Assembly (NCBI GenBank): GCA_964351395.1
Contig: CAYGOF010000001.1
Span: 496,001-560,000 of the forward strand
Length of the DNA: 64,000 nt
Direction: 5' to 3'
From: Imperialibacter sp964351395
GTDB taxonomy: Bacteria; Bacteroidota; Bacteroidia; Cytophagales; Cyclobacteriaceae
Part shown: piece after piece, positions 16,337 through 25,539 of the stretch
Layout of the letters: each line of letters begins with the position of its first letter
Numbering within the stretch: position 1 is the first letter of the stretch
Position numbers and translations under genes: made by a program
Notes under the pieces: model-generated
Databases searched by the model: none
The model's input: only the letters and a program-made list of their open reading frames with translations
What the model was told of the DNA's origin: nothing

Positions 16337-17569
16337 ATGACCAGAATAGTATTCTCTTTTCTCTTACTTTTTGCCTTGTTTGAGGTGCATGCCCAAAAGC
16401 CAACCAGGTCTCCCAAAGAACGGGTGGAGCTGTTGTACGAGGGCTTAGCCAAAAACGGTCTTTCCGACAAACAAGTACACTGGACCTTTGGATTTACCGA
16501 TGCGGACAGCGCCCATCTTGAATTCATTGCCTCTGCTATGCTGCCGAATTTCAAGCAGCCAATCAAAAGACTAATGGCCGCAGGCGAAACATTTTTTCCA
16601 AACGAGACCAGGCTTGTGATCGACATCGTGGATTACGGCTACTACGAAAAATCCGAATTAATCAGCCTGGTAAGCTCCATTACCAAGGCTTTAAAGAAAA
16701 GCTCTACCAAACTCACATCTCTCGGCACTGAAGTGATAGACCCTTCAAAAGCGTACGGCGATTTTGAACTGCTTAGCAGCCAACCTGAATGGATCGATCT
16801 TGAAGGTGTTGTGGTTGACGCCAAAACCAACGAACCCATACCCGGTGCACTGGTGTCCTTTCCGGGAACCGATGAAAAATTAACTTCAGACTTCAACGGA
16901 CAATTTAGTACACGGATCAATCGCAGCACCACCGATTCAGTGATAGTGTCAGCCCTTGGTTACAAAAACACAGGCATACCAGTCGCAAACTGGAACGGCA
17001 TGGAAAGAATCATCCTGGAAGAACGCTATGCCCGACTCAAGGATGTGGTGGTGGAAGAAGACCTTCTTGGGAAAAAGGTGGTGCTGGGGCAAAAAAATGC
17101 TGGTTTGTTGAGCCCTTCATCTTTCGTTGCTGGACATTTCGGCGAAGCTGCCAAACAGATGAAAGTAAGGGGCGATTCTCTCTTCTTGAACAAAATAGCC
17201 TTTCATGTTTCTAACTGGTCCGGTAGACCTTTTGAATTTTTGTTCGATGTCTACGACCAAGGAAGCGATGGTGGGCCAGGAGTCAGCCTACTGCCCAAAA
17301 AAGTTTCCGTACTTGGTTCGGAAAAGAAGGGCTGGGTGGAAGTCAATGTCAGCAGCTATAATATTGTGGTGAATCGCAACTTTTTTGTTGCCCTGCAGTG
17401 GACAAAAGAAGAATTTATACTCGGCACTCCACCAGCGGAAGCGCCAGCGCATATCGGCATTAAAGGTGATGAGGGTTTCTACCGCAAAAGTCAGGAAGCT
17501 GAATGGCAAAAGAGCGACTTCTATGCTTGGGTGATCAAAGCGGAATGCACAGCATTTAAGTCAAAATAG
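16337..17569 (+). CDS. Secreted protein with carboxypeptidase-like regulatory domain
   Basis: 410 residues with a clear signal peptide (IVFSFLLLFALFEVHAQ). Residues about 22-150 form a helical region without recognised motifs. Residues about 155-235 are a CarboxypepD_reg-like beta sandwich: LEGVVVDAKTNEPIPGALVS, a LTSDFNGQFS turn, then VSALGYKNTGIPV. This domain is common at the N-terminus of TonB-dependent receptors and in stand-alone surface proteins. The C-terminal 170 residues (FHVSNWSGRPFEFLFDVYDQ, then WVEVNVSSYNIVV) look like another beta-rich domain. No TonB-dependent barrel is present. Likely periplasmic or surface-exposed; function unknown. Confidence 0.65.
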   Translation: MTRIVFSFLLLFALFEVHAQKPTRSPKERVELLYEGLAKNGLSDKQVHWTFGFTDADSAHLEFIASAMLPNFKQPIKRLMAAGETFFPNETRLVIDIVDYGYYEKSELISLVSSITKALKKSSTKLTSLGTEVIDPSKAYGDFELLSSQPEWIDLEGVVVDAKTNEPIPGALVSFPGTDEKLTSDFNGQFSTRINRSTTDSVIVSALGYKNTGIPVANWNGMERIILEERYARLKDVVVEEDLLGKKVVLGQKNAGLLSPSSFVAGHFGEAAKQMKVRGDSLFLNKIAFHVSNWSGRPFEFLFDVYDQGSDGGPGVSLLPKKVSVLGSEKKGWVEVNVSSYNIVVNRNFFVALQWTKEEFILGTPPAEAPAHIGIKGDEGFYRKSQEAEWQKSDFYAWVIKAECTAFKSK

Positions 17570-17665
17570 GCGGATAAGGGACTCGGCCTCATTTATGAAA
17601 CAAGCAATTGGAGAACTCAGCCATTGCAGCATAAAGAGCAAAGTATTTTCTATATCTTAGATAGC

Positions 17666-19333
17666 ATGAAATACACAACCCTCATCCTGGCATTTATGGC
17701 AATTGGTGCTATGCTGGCCTCTTGCTCAGAAACCCCCAACAATTCTGTAGTTCTTACCCCGTCGGATAGTCTAGCCTTGAAGCAGGCCCGGGCCAATGGC
17801 CTGCTGGTCAACGAAGGCTTGGAGCGCTGCCTTCGCTTCACTAACAGCTGGCTCGAGCACGCCGATTCTACCACCGGCTTGATTCCCCGCAACCTCTATG
17901 AAAACAAAGACATTTGGAACGCCTGGGATGCCGCCGCCGACAACTACCCTTTTATGGTGTTAACTGCAGCATTGGCTGACGAGGAGCTTTTCAATGGCAG
18001 AATGCTGGACATGCTGCATACCGAAACCCAGCTCACCCCTCGTATCGATCGCCTGCCGGACACCTATTCTTTCTCGAAAAAAGGCTTTGACAAGCCTGAG
18101 CCGGATCTGAACAGCATCATGTTTGGCTCCTCGGAGTATATTAAAGATGGCCTGCTGCCCTTGACGGAATGGCTGGGCACCAGCCCCTGGTCGGAGCGAA
18201 TGATTGGCATTTTGGACGATATGTGGAAACATGCCCCTATTGAAACACCCTACGGCAATATCGTGTCTACCAATGTCGAGGTGAACGGAGAAATGCTACA
18301 GGTGCTGTCACGCATCTACTGGATGACAGGCGACCAGAAGTACCTCGAATGGGCCATTCGGCTGGGCGACTATTACCTGCTAGGCGATCAACATCCCACC
18401 AAAGATTTTGAAACGCTCAGGTTGCGAGACCACGGCTGTGAGGTGGTTTCGGGTTTGTGTGAACTTTATGCAACGCTTAACATGGCCAGCCCAATGAAAA
18501 AAACGGCCTACCAGCCCCTTATTCATGAGATGCTCGACCGGATTCTGGAGGTAGGCAGAAATGAGGATGGCTTATTCTATAATTCTGTCAACCCCAAAAC
18601 AGGTGAGGTACTTTCTTCGGGCACAGCAGATAACTTTGGCTACAACCTCAACGGTTTCTATACAGTATATCAAATCGATTCGACTGAAGCCTACCGTGAG
18701 GCTACTTTGAAAGCGCTCAATGTGCTCAACATCAAGTACAAAAATTTCGACTGGGAAACAGGCTCAGCCGACGGATACGCCGATGCAATAGAAGGGGCAC
18801 TCAACCTATATAACCGTGAGCCCATTGCCAGCACAGCCAGCTGGATCGACAGCGAAATGCAAGTAATGTGGTCAATGCAGGATTCCAGTCGCCGGCCGAA
18901 CACGGAGCAGTGGCGCTCGTCAGGTGTCATTGAGGGATGGCATGGCGATGGCAACTTTGCGAGAACAACTATCATGTATTGCTTATGGAAGACTCAAGGA
19001 ATGACTGTATCTCCCTGGCGCTCTGACATACGCCCAGGGGTAGTACGGAACGGAGAGGATTTGCTGATTAGTGTTACTGTGGACTCTGATTGGGAGGGCA
19101 TCCTTAAGTTTGACGTCGACCGGCACCAAGCCAATATGCACATGCCATGGGATTGGCCTCGGATCAATCAGTTTCCGGAGTGGTTCACTGCTGACACAAC
19201 GAGTCACTATGAGTTTACTGACTTACAAAATTCCAGTACTACAGCACTTTCAGGACAGCAGCTTATCAGTGGTACTACAGTTTCTCTGAGAAAAGGAGTA
19301 AACTATTTTCGGCTAAAAACGAGAATGAAGTAG
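17666..19333 (+). CDS. Six-hairpin-glycosidase-like lipoprotein
   Basis: 555 residues from the ATG at 17666. The frame runs back to a TTG at 17624, but the later start gives a proper lipoprotein signal (ILAFMAIGAMLASC), with the lipid-modified Cys at residue 19. The protein is largely alpha-helical with repeated aromatic and acidic motifs (DIWNAWDAAADNYPFMV, EVVSGLCELYATL, FGYNLNGFYTVYQ, WETGSADGYADAIEGALNLY), the style of (alpha/alpha)6-barrel glycosidases. The C-terminal roughly 90 residues look like a beta domain. No specific glycoside hydrolase family or catalytic pair could be assigned. Expected to act on polysaccharide at the cell envelope. Confidence 0.6.
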   Translation: MKYTTLILAFMAIGAMLASCSETPNNSVVLTPSDSLALKQARANGLLVNEGLERCLRFTNSWLEHADSTTGLIPRNLYENKDIWNAWDAAADNYPFMVLTAALADEELFNGRMLDMLHTETQLTPRIDRLPDTYSFSKKGFDKPEPDLNSIMFGSSEYIKDGLLPLTEWLGTSPWSERMIGILDDMWKHAPIETPYGNIVSTNVEVNGEMLQVLSRIYWMTGDQKYLEWAIRLGDYYLLGDQHPTKDFETLRLRDHGCEVVSGLCELYATLNMASPMKKTAYQPLIHEMLDRILEVGRNEDGLFYNSVNPKTGEVLSSGTADNFGYNLNGFYTVYQIDSTEAYREATLKALNVLNIKYKNFDWETGSADGYADAIEGALNLYNREPIASTASWIDSEMQVMWSMQDSSRRPNTEQWRSSGVIEGWHGDGNFARTTIMYCLWKTQGMTVSPWRSDIRPGVVRNGEDLLISVTVDSDWEGILKFDVDRHQANMHMPWDWPRINQFPEWFTADTTSHYEFTDLQNSSTTALSGQQLISGTTVSLRKGVNYFRLKTRMK

Positions 19334-19525
19334 GCAGGAACTCACTAAACATTCGCAGAACGGCAGGATGTATTCACCTTGCTATTTACTTACCAAAATA
19401 GTTTTGTCCCTAATATACCCGTCGAACCGCGCTTCACTAATGGAAAAAAGGAGGTAGCACCATTACATTGTCATAACGATCCACTCATTAATAAGTCAAT
19501 TAAAAGATAAAATCACCTACTATTC

Positions 19526-19533
19526 TTAATTTG
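19526..19533 (+). promoter_or_regulatory. Putative -7 element upstream of rmlA (TTAATTTG)
   Basis: TTAATTTG matches TAnnTTTG at seven of eight positions and lies 32 bases before the rmlA ATG. It would drive rmlA-rmlC-uxs. No clear -33 TTG at the right spacing. Confidence 0.35.
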
Positions 19534-19565
19534 CGCTCTCAATATCAGTTCATCCATATTATAGA

Positions 19566-20426
19566 ATGAAAGGAATCATTTTAGCTGGTGGATCGGGCAC
19601 CCGACTCCACCCTTTGACTTTAGCCGTTAGTAAGCAAATTTTACCTGTCTACGACAAGCCTATGATCTACTATCCATTGAGCACTTTGATGCTTTCTGGA
19701 ATACGTGAAATATTGATCATATCTACACCACATGATTTACCTCTTTTCAAAAGCCTTTTGGGTGATGGGAAAAACCTTGGGTGCGAGTTTACCTATGCGG
19801 TTCAGGAGAATCCAGAAGGGCTGGCGCAAGCATTCATCATTGGAGAATCTTTCATTGGCTATGACAAGGTAGCACTCGTTTTAGGTGACAATATTTTTTA
19901 CGGGTCGGGCATGGCGAAACTTTTGCAAAGCAAAAGCGATCCTGATGGAGGTGTCATCTTCGCCTACCATGTAACCGACCCGGAACGGTATGGAGTGGTG
20001 GAGTTTGATGAGCAGCTCACAGCTTTGTCCATCGAAGAGAAACCGGCAAAACCTAAATCTAACTTTGCAGTTCCCGGCCTCTATTTCTACGACAATAGCG
20101 TCGTTAAAATATCAAAAGAGCTAAAGCCAAGCCCCAGAGGCGAACTAGAAATCACAGATGTGAACAAAGTCTACCTTGCGGAAGGAAAATTGTCTGTCGG
20201 CATCCTCGATAGAGGGACAGCATGGCTTGATACCGGGACTATTCAATCATTGATGCAAGCAGGACAGTTTGTACAGGTGATCGAAGAGCGGCAGGGACTA
20301 AAAATAGGCTGCATTGAAGAGGTAGCATACAAAATGAAATTTATTGGCAAGGAGCAACTGGCAAAACTCGCCAACCCTTTGGTAAAGAGCGGATACGGCA
20401 GTTACTTATTAAACCTAATCAAATGA
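19566..20426 (+). CDS. rfbA: Glucose-1-phosphate thymidylyltransferase
   Basis: 286 residues, normal length for RmlA. It joins dTTP and glucose-1-phosphate to give dTDP-glucose, the first step toward dTDP-rhamnose and related sugars. The nucleotide-binding signature is near the N-terminus (GIILAGGSGTRLHPLT), followed by SKQILPVYDKPMIYYPLS, VLGDNIFYG and the product-site EEKPAKPKS and DRGTAWLDTGT regions. The stop overlaps the next start by four bases (ATGA), so it is an operon with rfbC. The other dTDP-rhamnose genes (rfbB, rfbD) are not in this window. Confidence 0.95.
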   Translation: MKGIILAGGSGTRLHPLTLAVSKQILPVYDKPMIYYPLSTLMLSGIREILIISTPHDLPLFKSLLGDGKNLGCEFTYAVQENPEGLAQAFIIGESFIGYDKVALVLGDNIFYGSGMAKLLQSKSDPDGGVIFAYHVTDPERYGVVEFDEQLTALSIEEKPAKPKSNFAVPGLYFYDNSVVKISKELKPSPRGELEITDVNKVYLAEGKLSVGILDRGTAWLDTGTIQSLMQAGQFVQVIEERQGLKIGCIEEVAYKMKFIGKEQLAKLANPLVKSGYGSYLLNLIK

Positions 20427-20974
20427 TTATTGAAGAAACAAGGTTTCCTGGCTTATTTATCATCCAACCCAAAGTATTTGAAGACGAACGTGGTTACTTT
20501 TTCGAGAGTTTTAACTCCGCCAAGTTTGAACAGGCAACAGGAATTAAGGCAGACTTTGTGCAGCACAACCAGTCAAAGTCATCAAAAGGAGTGCTCCGGG
20601 GACTTCATTTTCAACGTGAACCCTTCACCCAGGCAAAACTGGTAAGAGTGCTTTCGGGCATTATTTTAGATGTAGCTGTTGATTTGAGAGAAGGCTCTCC
20701 CACTTACCAGCAATATTTTAGTATTGAAATGAGTGCTGAAGATAAAAAACAGTTGTTCGTACCCAGAGGTTTTGCTCATGGTTTCGTCATCTTATCCGAA
20801 ACTGCCGAGTTTTTCTACTGTGTCGACCGGCCATATGCCCCAAACTTCGACGATGGGATACGCTTCGACGATATTTCACTCAACATCGACTGGAAGCTTG
20901 ATAACTTGTCGCTGATTCTGTCAGAGAAAGACAAAAACCTGGGTACTCTTCAAGATGCCGCAGGCAAATTCTAA
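20423..20974 (+). CDS. rfbC: dTDP-4-dehydrorhamnose 3,5-epimerase
   Basis: 183 residues, a full-length cupin-type RmlC. It epimerises dTDP-4-keto-6-deoxyglucose at C3 and C5. Visible family motifs are GYFFESFNSAKFEQATGI, FVQHNQSKSSKGVLRGLHFQ (with the catalytic His in RGLHFQ), DVAVDLREGSPTY and FVPRGFAHGFVILSE. It overlaps rfbA by four bases and is followed after 18 bases by the decarboxylase gene. Start chosen at the overlapping ATG. Confidence 0.95.
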   Translation: MIIEETRFPGLFIIQPKVFEDERGYFFESFNSAKFEQATGIKADFVQHNQSKSSKGVLRGLHFQREPFTQAKLVRVLSGIILDVAVDLREGSPTYQQYFSIEMSAEDKKQLFVPRGFAHGFVILSETAEFFYCVDRPYAPNFDDGIRFDDISLNIDWKLDNLSLILSEKDKNLGTLQDAAGKF

Positions 20975-20992
20975 TTTTAATTATATCTGAAA

Positions 20993-21940
20993 ATGGCAAG
21001 AAAGAAAAAAATATTAATCACCGGAGGCGCTGGCTTTCTGGGGTCTCATTTGTGCGACAGGTTTCTAAAGGAAGGCTATGATGTCATTGCCATGGATAAC
21101 CTGATAACTGGGTCGTTAGAAAATATAGAACACTTATTCTCAAGGGAGGATTTTGTTTTCTATCATCACGACGTCTCCAAGTTTGTTCATGTACCTGGCG
21201 ATTTGGACTACATCCTTCACTTCGCATCTCCAGCTAGTCCAATCGACTATCTGAAAATGCCTATCCAAACACTTAAAGTTGGCTCGCTAGGTACACATAA
21301 CTTGTTAGGTCTAGCCAAAGCTAAAAATGCAAGGATATTGATCGCTTCAACTTCGGAAGTATACGGAGATCCATTGGTACATCCTCAAACGGAAGAATAC
21401 TGGGGAAACGTAAACCCCGTAGGCCCTCGAGGTGTTTATGACGAAGCTAAAAGATTCCAGGAAGCGATTACGATGGCCTATCACACTTTCCATGGACTAG
21501 AAACTAGAATTATCCGAATATTCAATACTTACGGCCCGAGAATGCGACTGGATGACGGCCGTGTATTACCTGCTTTTATTTCTCAGGCACTTCGAGGTGA
21601 AGACCTCACGTGTTTTGGAGATGGCTCACAAACAAGGTCTTTCTGCTATGTAGATGATCTTGTTGAAGGTATCTATCGACTTCTTTTGAGCGATTACCCC
21701 TACCCAGTCAACATTGGAAATCCTGATGAAATCACGATCAAGCAGTTTGGCGAGGAAATAATTAAACTTACCAATGCAAATCAAAAGTTGATTTTCAAGC
21801 CGCTACCAACTGATGACCCAAAGCAACGAAAGCCGGACACCACAAAAGCAAAAGAAATTCTTGGGTGGGAGCCGAAGTTCTCAAGGGCCGAAGGCTTAAA
21901 ACCAACGCTAGAATATTTCAAAAACAAGGTGCTCAAATGA
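20993..21940 (+). CDS. UDP-glucuronate decarboxylase (UDP-xylose synthase type)
   Basis: 315-residue short-chain dehydrogenase/reductase. The NAD-binding motif is GGAGFLGSHL at residues about 11-20. The family signature ASPASPIDYLKMPIQTLKVG, then GTHNLLGLAK and STSEVYGDP, is characteristic of UXS enzymes, with the catalytic Tyr and Lys in YDEAK near residue 150. In this family UDP-glucuronate is oxidised and decarboxylated to UDP-xylose. It is not the dTDP-glucose dehydratase that would be expected next to rmlA and rmlC. It sits third in the operon and likely feeds a surface polysaccharide containing xylose. Its stop codon lies inside a terminator hairpin. Confidence 0.88.
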   Translation: MARKKKILITGGAGFLGSHLCDRFLKEGYDVIAMDNLITGSLENIEHLFSREDFVFYHHDVSKFVHVPGDLDYILHFASPASPIDYLKMPIQTLKVGSLGTHNLLGLAKAKNARILIASTSEVYGDPLVHPQTEEYWGNVNPVGPRGVYDEAKRFQEAITMAYHTFHGLETRIIRIFNTYGPRMRLDDGRVLPAFISQALRGEDLTCFGDGSQTRSFCYVDDLVEGIYRLLLSDYPYPVNIGNPDEITIKQFGEEIIKLTNANQKLIFKPLPTDDPKQRKPDTTKAKEILGWEPKFSRAEGLKPTLEYFKNKVLK

Positions 21941-21952
21941 GTGCCTTGTTTT
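21921..21952 (+). terminator. Terminator overlapping the end of the decarboxylase gene
   Basis: AAAACAAGG (21921-21929) pairs with CCTTGTTTT (21944-21952). The loop contains the last codons and the TGA stop (21938-21940). The stem works in both directions and may also serve the convergent gene downstream. Confidence 0.6.
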
Positions 21953-21990
21953 CTTGGGCTGATTGGTAATTAATTCGAAAGCAAAAAAGC

Positions 21991-22530
21991 CTAATTTTTT
22001 ATCTTCAACCAGCTGGACAGTGTGTATCTGACAGCTGCAATTTTATCAATTGGGTTGAACCCTGTCTCTTTTATCTTAAACAGCTCATGTTCCTTTCCGT
22101 TTGCAGCTCTTAAAAAGACTTGATAATTATGTTCCTGCTGACTTTCAGCAAATGCTGATGCAGCTCCATCGGCTATGAAATAATTTATTTCAACCGCCCT
22201 AATTTCCCTAAATGGATACTTGGCTTTTTTGCCGGAAAATGCTGATTCGTTGATTTCGAAAGTCTCAGAAGCAAAATCAAATACAAACTTCTTTCGCCTC
22301 AGGTAAGCAAATAAGGGAATCAAAAGAACGACTGGCCCAACAATAAAAAGTGCTGTAAAAAAGATACCCCCGATTATCAGAAAAATCCCAACAAAGATAG
22401 CTATTAGGGTCAAAAACCATGACAATCCTGTGCTATTGCTAAATACTTTTTTGGTATCCAAATCCTGAAAAGAATAACCATTCTTTGTTATAAACTTTTC
22501 AACATCAACAGGTAGAGTAGCATTCTTCAT
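21991..22530 (-). CDS. Hypothetical membrane protein
   Basis: 179 residues from the ATG at 22530. The frame continues to 22572, but the later start removes an odd hydrophobic prefix. A pair of adjacent membrane segments lies at about residues 35-80 (FLTLIAIFVGIFLIIGGIFF, then ALFIVGPVVLLIPLFAYL), ending in a basic stop-transfer RRKK. The C-terminal half is soluble and beta-rich (FDFASETFEINES, YPFREIRAVEINYFI, NYQVFLRAANGKEHELFKI), resembling a PH-like or bacterial PH-domain membrane protein. No function assigned. Convergent with the nucleotide-sugar operon. Confidence 0.55.
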   Translation of the reverse strand: MKNATLPVDVEKFITKNGYSFQDLDTKKVFSNSTGLSWFLTLIAIFVGIFLIIGGIFFTALFIVGPVVLLIPLFAYLRRKKFVFDFASETFEINESAFSGKKAKYPFREIRAVEINYFIADGAASAFAESQQEHNYQVFLRAANGKEHELFKIKETGFNPIDKIAAVRYTLSSWLKIKN

Positions 22531-22619
22531 ATAAGAGCAAATAAGGGCTAAAAATGGACCAAGAAAGACCATCTCAATAAAGATACTAAATTTCCATTAA
22601 AGCATATGGACTATAAAGT

Positions 22620-23516
22620 TCACTTAATTCCTTGTCGCTTATTCCAATAGCGGATAAGCCCTGCCACGCTCATCCATGCAGGATTGGCAGCTTCATATTG
22701 GGCTATTTGACTTTCTGTTGAACCAAGTGACTTCAGTCCGTCCGCAACGAATTTTTGAAACATCGGTGTCATTTCATTGGCTTCCATACCCTCATCCATC
22801 TTACCTTTTATCCAGGCCGCCCACTGATCTAGGACGAGCTCAAGATCAGAAAGGTGATTTTCGACGTGATCAATAGCGCCAAAATGTGTAAGATATAATC
22901 TACTTACCCCTGCTTGCTTGATTTTCAAAATTGACTCCTTCCAGCTTTCAATATTGATATCTGGAGGCGGACAAGGTGGAACTACCGGCCCTGTCTCTAT
23001 TTTTACTCCAGCTACATCACCCGAAAATAGAAAGTCATCAATTTGCCAGGCAATATGATGGATTGCATGACCAGGCGTATGGAGTGCCTTAATGGAGACG
23101 TCGCCAATGTCAATTGTATGCTGGTCGCTGACTTCTTTCAATTTGTTACTTGCAATAGGGTGCATCTGGCCCCATAGGTAATCCATCTTATCCTGATATA
23201 TGCGTCTTGCTGACTCCATAAGCCTAGAAGGATCAGCCAAATGCTTAATTCCTAAGGGATGGACATAGATTGTCGCACCTAGGCTGGCAAAATACCAGGC
23301 AGCTCCGGCATGATCTAAATGTATATGGGTCAAAAAGACTTGTTTGATGTCCTCGGGCGCAACGCCGTGTTCCGCAAGGGCCTTTTTAAGTGACTCAAGA
23401 GCAGAATGCGGTCCGGTTTCAATCAGAACCGGACCAGCGTTTGTCATGATTAAAAAAGCAGAAATGGTTTTTTCTAAACCTAAAAAATGAAGGTCAAGTA
23501 TTTTTACGTCAGGCAT
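22620..23516 (-). CDS. MBL-fold metallo-hydrolase
   Basis: 298 residues. The dinuclear metal motif H-x-H-x-D-H is visible (FLTHIHLDHAGAAWYF, about residue 63), followed by further ligand positions in LHTPGHAIHHIAWQ and FSGDVAGVKIE, and YLTHFGAIDHVE near residue 210. This fits a glyoxalase II or lactonase-like subgroup, but the substrate is unknown. The gene is divergent from the hotdog thioesterase gene with 57 bases between, which may share a control region. Confidence 0.8.
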   Translation of the reverse strand: MPDVKILDLHFLGLEKTISAFLIMTNAGPVLIETGPHSALESLKKALAEHGVAPEDIKQVFLTHIHLDHAGAAWYFASLGATIYVHPLGIKHLADPSRLMESARRIYQDKMDYLWGQMHPIASNKLKEVSDQHTIDIGDVSIKALHTPGHAIHHIAWQIDDFLFSGDVAGVKIETGPVVPPCPPPDINIESWKESILKIKQAGVSRLYLTHFGAIDHVENHLSDLELVLDQWAAWIKGKMDEGMEANEMTPMFQKFVADGLKSLGSTESQIAQYEAANPAWMSVAGLIRYWNKRQGIK

Positions 23517-23573
23517 AACTACATCTCAGTTCAATGAAATTAATAACTTGACAGCTAAAATAGCGATTGTAAA

Positions 23574-24065
23574 ATGGAAAATACGACACCAGAATACTTT
23601 CAAGACTTCATGCCCGAAAATGTATGTTTCGGTTGTGGAATACATAACCCTGACGGCCTGCAAATAAAGAGTTACTGGGAAGGAGAAGAGGCTGTATGCA
23701 AATGGGAATCAAAGGAAAAGTACCATGGATGGCCCAACCTACTCAATGGTGGAATTTTAGCCACCATCATCGACTGCCATTGCATGGGATCTGCTATGGC
23801 AGTTGCATATAAAAACGAGGAACGAGGACTTGATTCTTTTCCTGAATACCGATATGCTACTGGTACATTGAATGTACGATATCTGCGACCTACTCCTAAC
23901 GACCAAGCGATTGAATTGAGAGCAAAAGTTGTAGAAGTGAAGGGCCGGAAAACAGTTTTTTCCTGCGATGTTTTGGTGAATGGTTTAAAAACAGCTGAGG
24001 CCGACGTGGTTGCCATACGTGTGTACGACAGCAGTCAGCCTCAGTCACAAAATGCCTTTAAATAG
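23574..24065 (+). CDS. PaaI-family hotdog thioesterase
   Basis: 163 residues. An N-terminal CFGCGIHNPDGLQIKS precedes the hotdog fold, with the conserved central helix segment HGWPNLLNGGILATIIDCHC and strands NVRYLRPTPNDQAIELRAKV. This is the layout of PaaI or 4HBT acyl-CoA thioesterases, with the N-terminal C-x-x-C seen in one subgroup. Substrate is probably an acyl-CoA or acyl-carrier thioester. The stop codon TAG abuts the stop of convergent gltD with no base between. Confidence 0.75.
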   Translation: MENTTPEYFQDFMPENVCFGCGIHNPDGLQIKSYWEGEEAVCKWESKEKYHGWPNLLNGGILATIIDCHCMGSAMAVAYKNEERGLDSFPEYRYATGTLNVRYLRPTPNDQAIELRAKVVEVKGRKTVFSCDVLVNGLKTAEADVVAIRVYDSSQPQSQNAFK

Positions 24066-25535
24066 TTAAATCAAAGCCGAAATCGAAGAAGAGTCCTTTG
24101 ACTCCAATTCGCTAGACCCCATCAAATGGATATCGACTGCCCTTGCTGCCTCACGGCCTTCTGATATTGCCCAAACTACTAAAGACTGCCCGCGGCGCAA
24201 GTCCCCAGCGGCAAAAACGTTAGCCTGAGTGCTTTTATAGTCTGTTGCAGCTACATTACCTCTTTCATCCAATGCTACCTTCAATTGGTCGATCAATCCT
24301 TCTTTTTGCGGACCAATAAAACCGACCGCAAGCAACGCCAGTTCGCAAGGAATAACTCTTTCCGTTCCTGCAATCTCTTCAAAACCGGGTCTAGCACCGG
24401 CTTTTGCCGCTTTCCATTTGATATTGACACATTTGACACCGGCAAGGTTTCCGTTCTTGTCGCCGACAAACTCTTTGGTAAGCACAGCCCAGTCTCTTTC
24501 ACAACCTTCATCGTGTGACGATGACGTTCTAAGTGTCATTGGCCACTCGGGCCACGGATTGTCCACCGGTCGTGAAGTAGGTGGTTGAGGCAAAAGTTCA
24601 AGCTGCGTCACCGATTTTGCTCCGTGCCGATTGGAAGTACCCACACAGTCAGACCCTGTGTCGCCACCGCCAATAACCATCACATTTTTACCTGTAGCCA
24701 TGATACGAGCATCGGCTATCCTTTCGTTGGAAACTTCTTTATTCTGCTGCGTAAGGAATTCCATAGCAAAATAAACACCTTTCAAATTGCGCCCAGGAAT
24801 TGGCACATCCCTCGGAATAGTAGATCCTCCAGCCAGTAAAATGGCATCATGGTTCGATTGAAGCTCCGTTGCAGTGATATCGACGCCTACATTCACGCCA
24901 CATTTGAATGCTATTCCTTCAGCCTTCATTACTTCAACACGGCGTTCCACCACCCATTTTTCCAGTTTAAAATCTGGTATTCCGTATCGCAATAGTCCGC
25001 CTGGTTGGGCCGCTCGTTCATAAACCGTCACAGTATGACCTGCTTTATTCAGCTGTGCTGCTGCTGCTAAACCGGCTGGACCTGACCCTATTACGGCCAC
25101 CGACTTTCCGGTTTTTTTCTTAGGTATGTTCGGTTTTATCAGGCCTAGTTCAAATGCCTTTTCAGCGATTGATTTCTCAATGTGCTCAATAGTTACTGCG
25201 GGCTTGTTAATTCCTAGCACACAAGATCCTTCACATGGAGCTGGGCAAATTCTTCCTGTAAACTCTGGAAAGTTATTTGTGCTACTTAATATCTCGGTAG
25301 CGAGCTCCCAGTCTTGCTGATACACTGCGTCGTTAAACTCAGGGATGTTATTACCCAACGGGCATCCGGTATGACAAAACGGAACACCACAGCTCATGCA
25401 TCTGGCTGCTTGTTCTTCTGTCTTTTCATCAGCTAACTCATCGTATATTTCTTTATAATCGTTGATACGCTGCTTGGGAGGCTTAGCGGTAGGTAGCTCC
25501 CTATTATATTCCAAAAAACCTGTTACTTTTCCCAT
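24066..25535 (-). CDS. gltD: Glutamate synthase (NADPH) small subunit
   Basis: 489 residues from the ATG at 25535 (MGKVTGFLEYNREL, the usual GltD opening). An upstream ATG at 25574 overlaps gltB and is unlikely. The N-terminal region holds the Cys-rich Fe-S motifs (ARCMSCGVPFCHTGCPLGNN, then CPAPCEGSCVLG), followed by FAD (GSGPAGLAAAAQLN) and NADPH (IGGGDTGSDCVGTSNRHGAK) binding segments. It passes electrons from NADPH to the large subunit, which makes two glutamates from glutamine and 2-oxoglutarate. It lies four bases downstream of gltB, so the two are co-transcribed. Confidence 0.93.
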   Translation of the reverse strand: MGKVTGFLEYNRELPTAKPPKQRINDYKEIYDELADEKTEEQAARCMSCGVPFCHTGCPLGNNIPEFNDAVYQQDWELATEILSSTNNFPEFTGRICPAPCEGSCVLGINKPAVTIEHIEKSIAEKAFELGLIKPNIPKKKTGKSVAVIGSGPAGLAAAAQLNKAGHTVTVYERAAQPGGLLRYGIPDFKLEKWVVERRVEVMKAEGIAFKCGVNVGVDITATELQSNHDAILLAGGSTIPRDVPIPGRNLKGVYFAMEFLTQQNKEVSNERIADARIMATGKNVMVIGGGDTGSDCVGTSNRHGAKSVTQLELLPQPPTSRPVDNPWPEWPMTLRTSSSHDEGCERDWAVLTKEFVGDKNGNLAGVKCVNIKWKAAKAGARPGFEEIAGTERVIPCELALLAVGFIGPQKEGLIDQLKVALDERGNVAATDYKSTQANVFAAGDLRRGQSLVVWAISEGREAARAVDIHLMGSSELESKDSSSISALI

Positions 25536-25539
25536 AATC

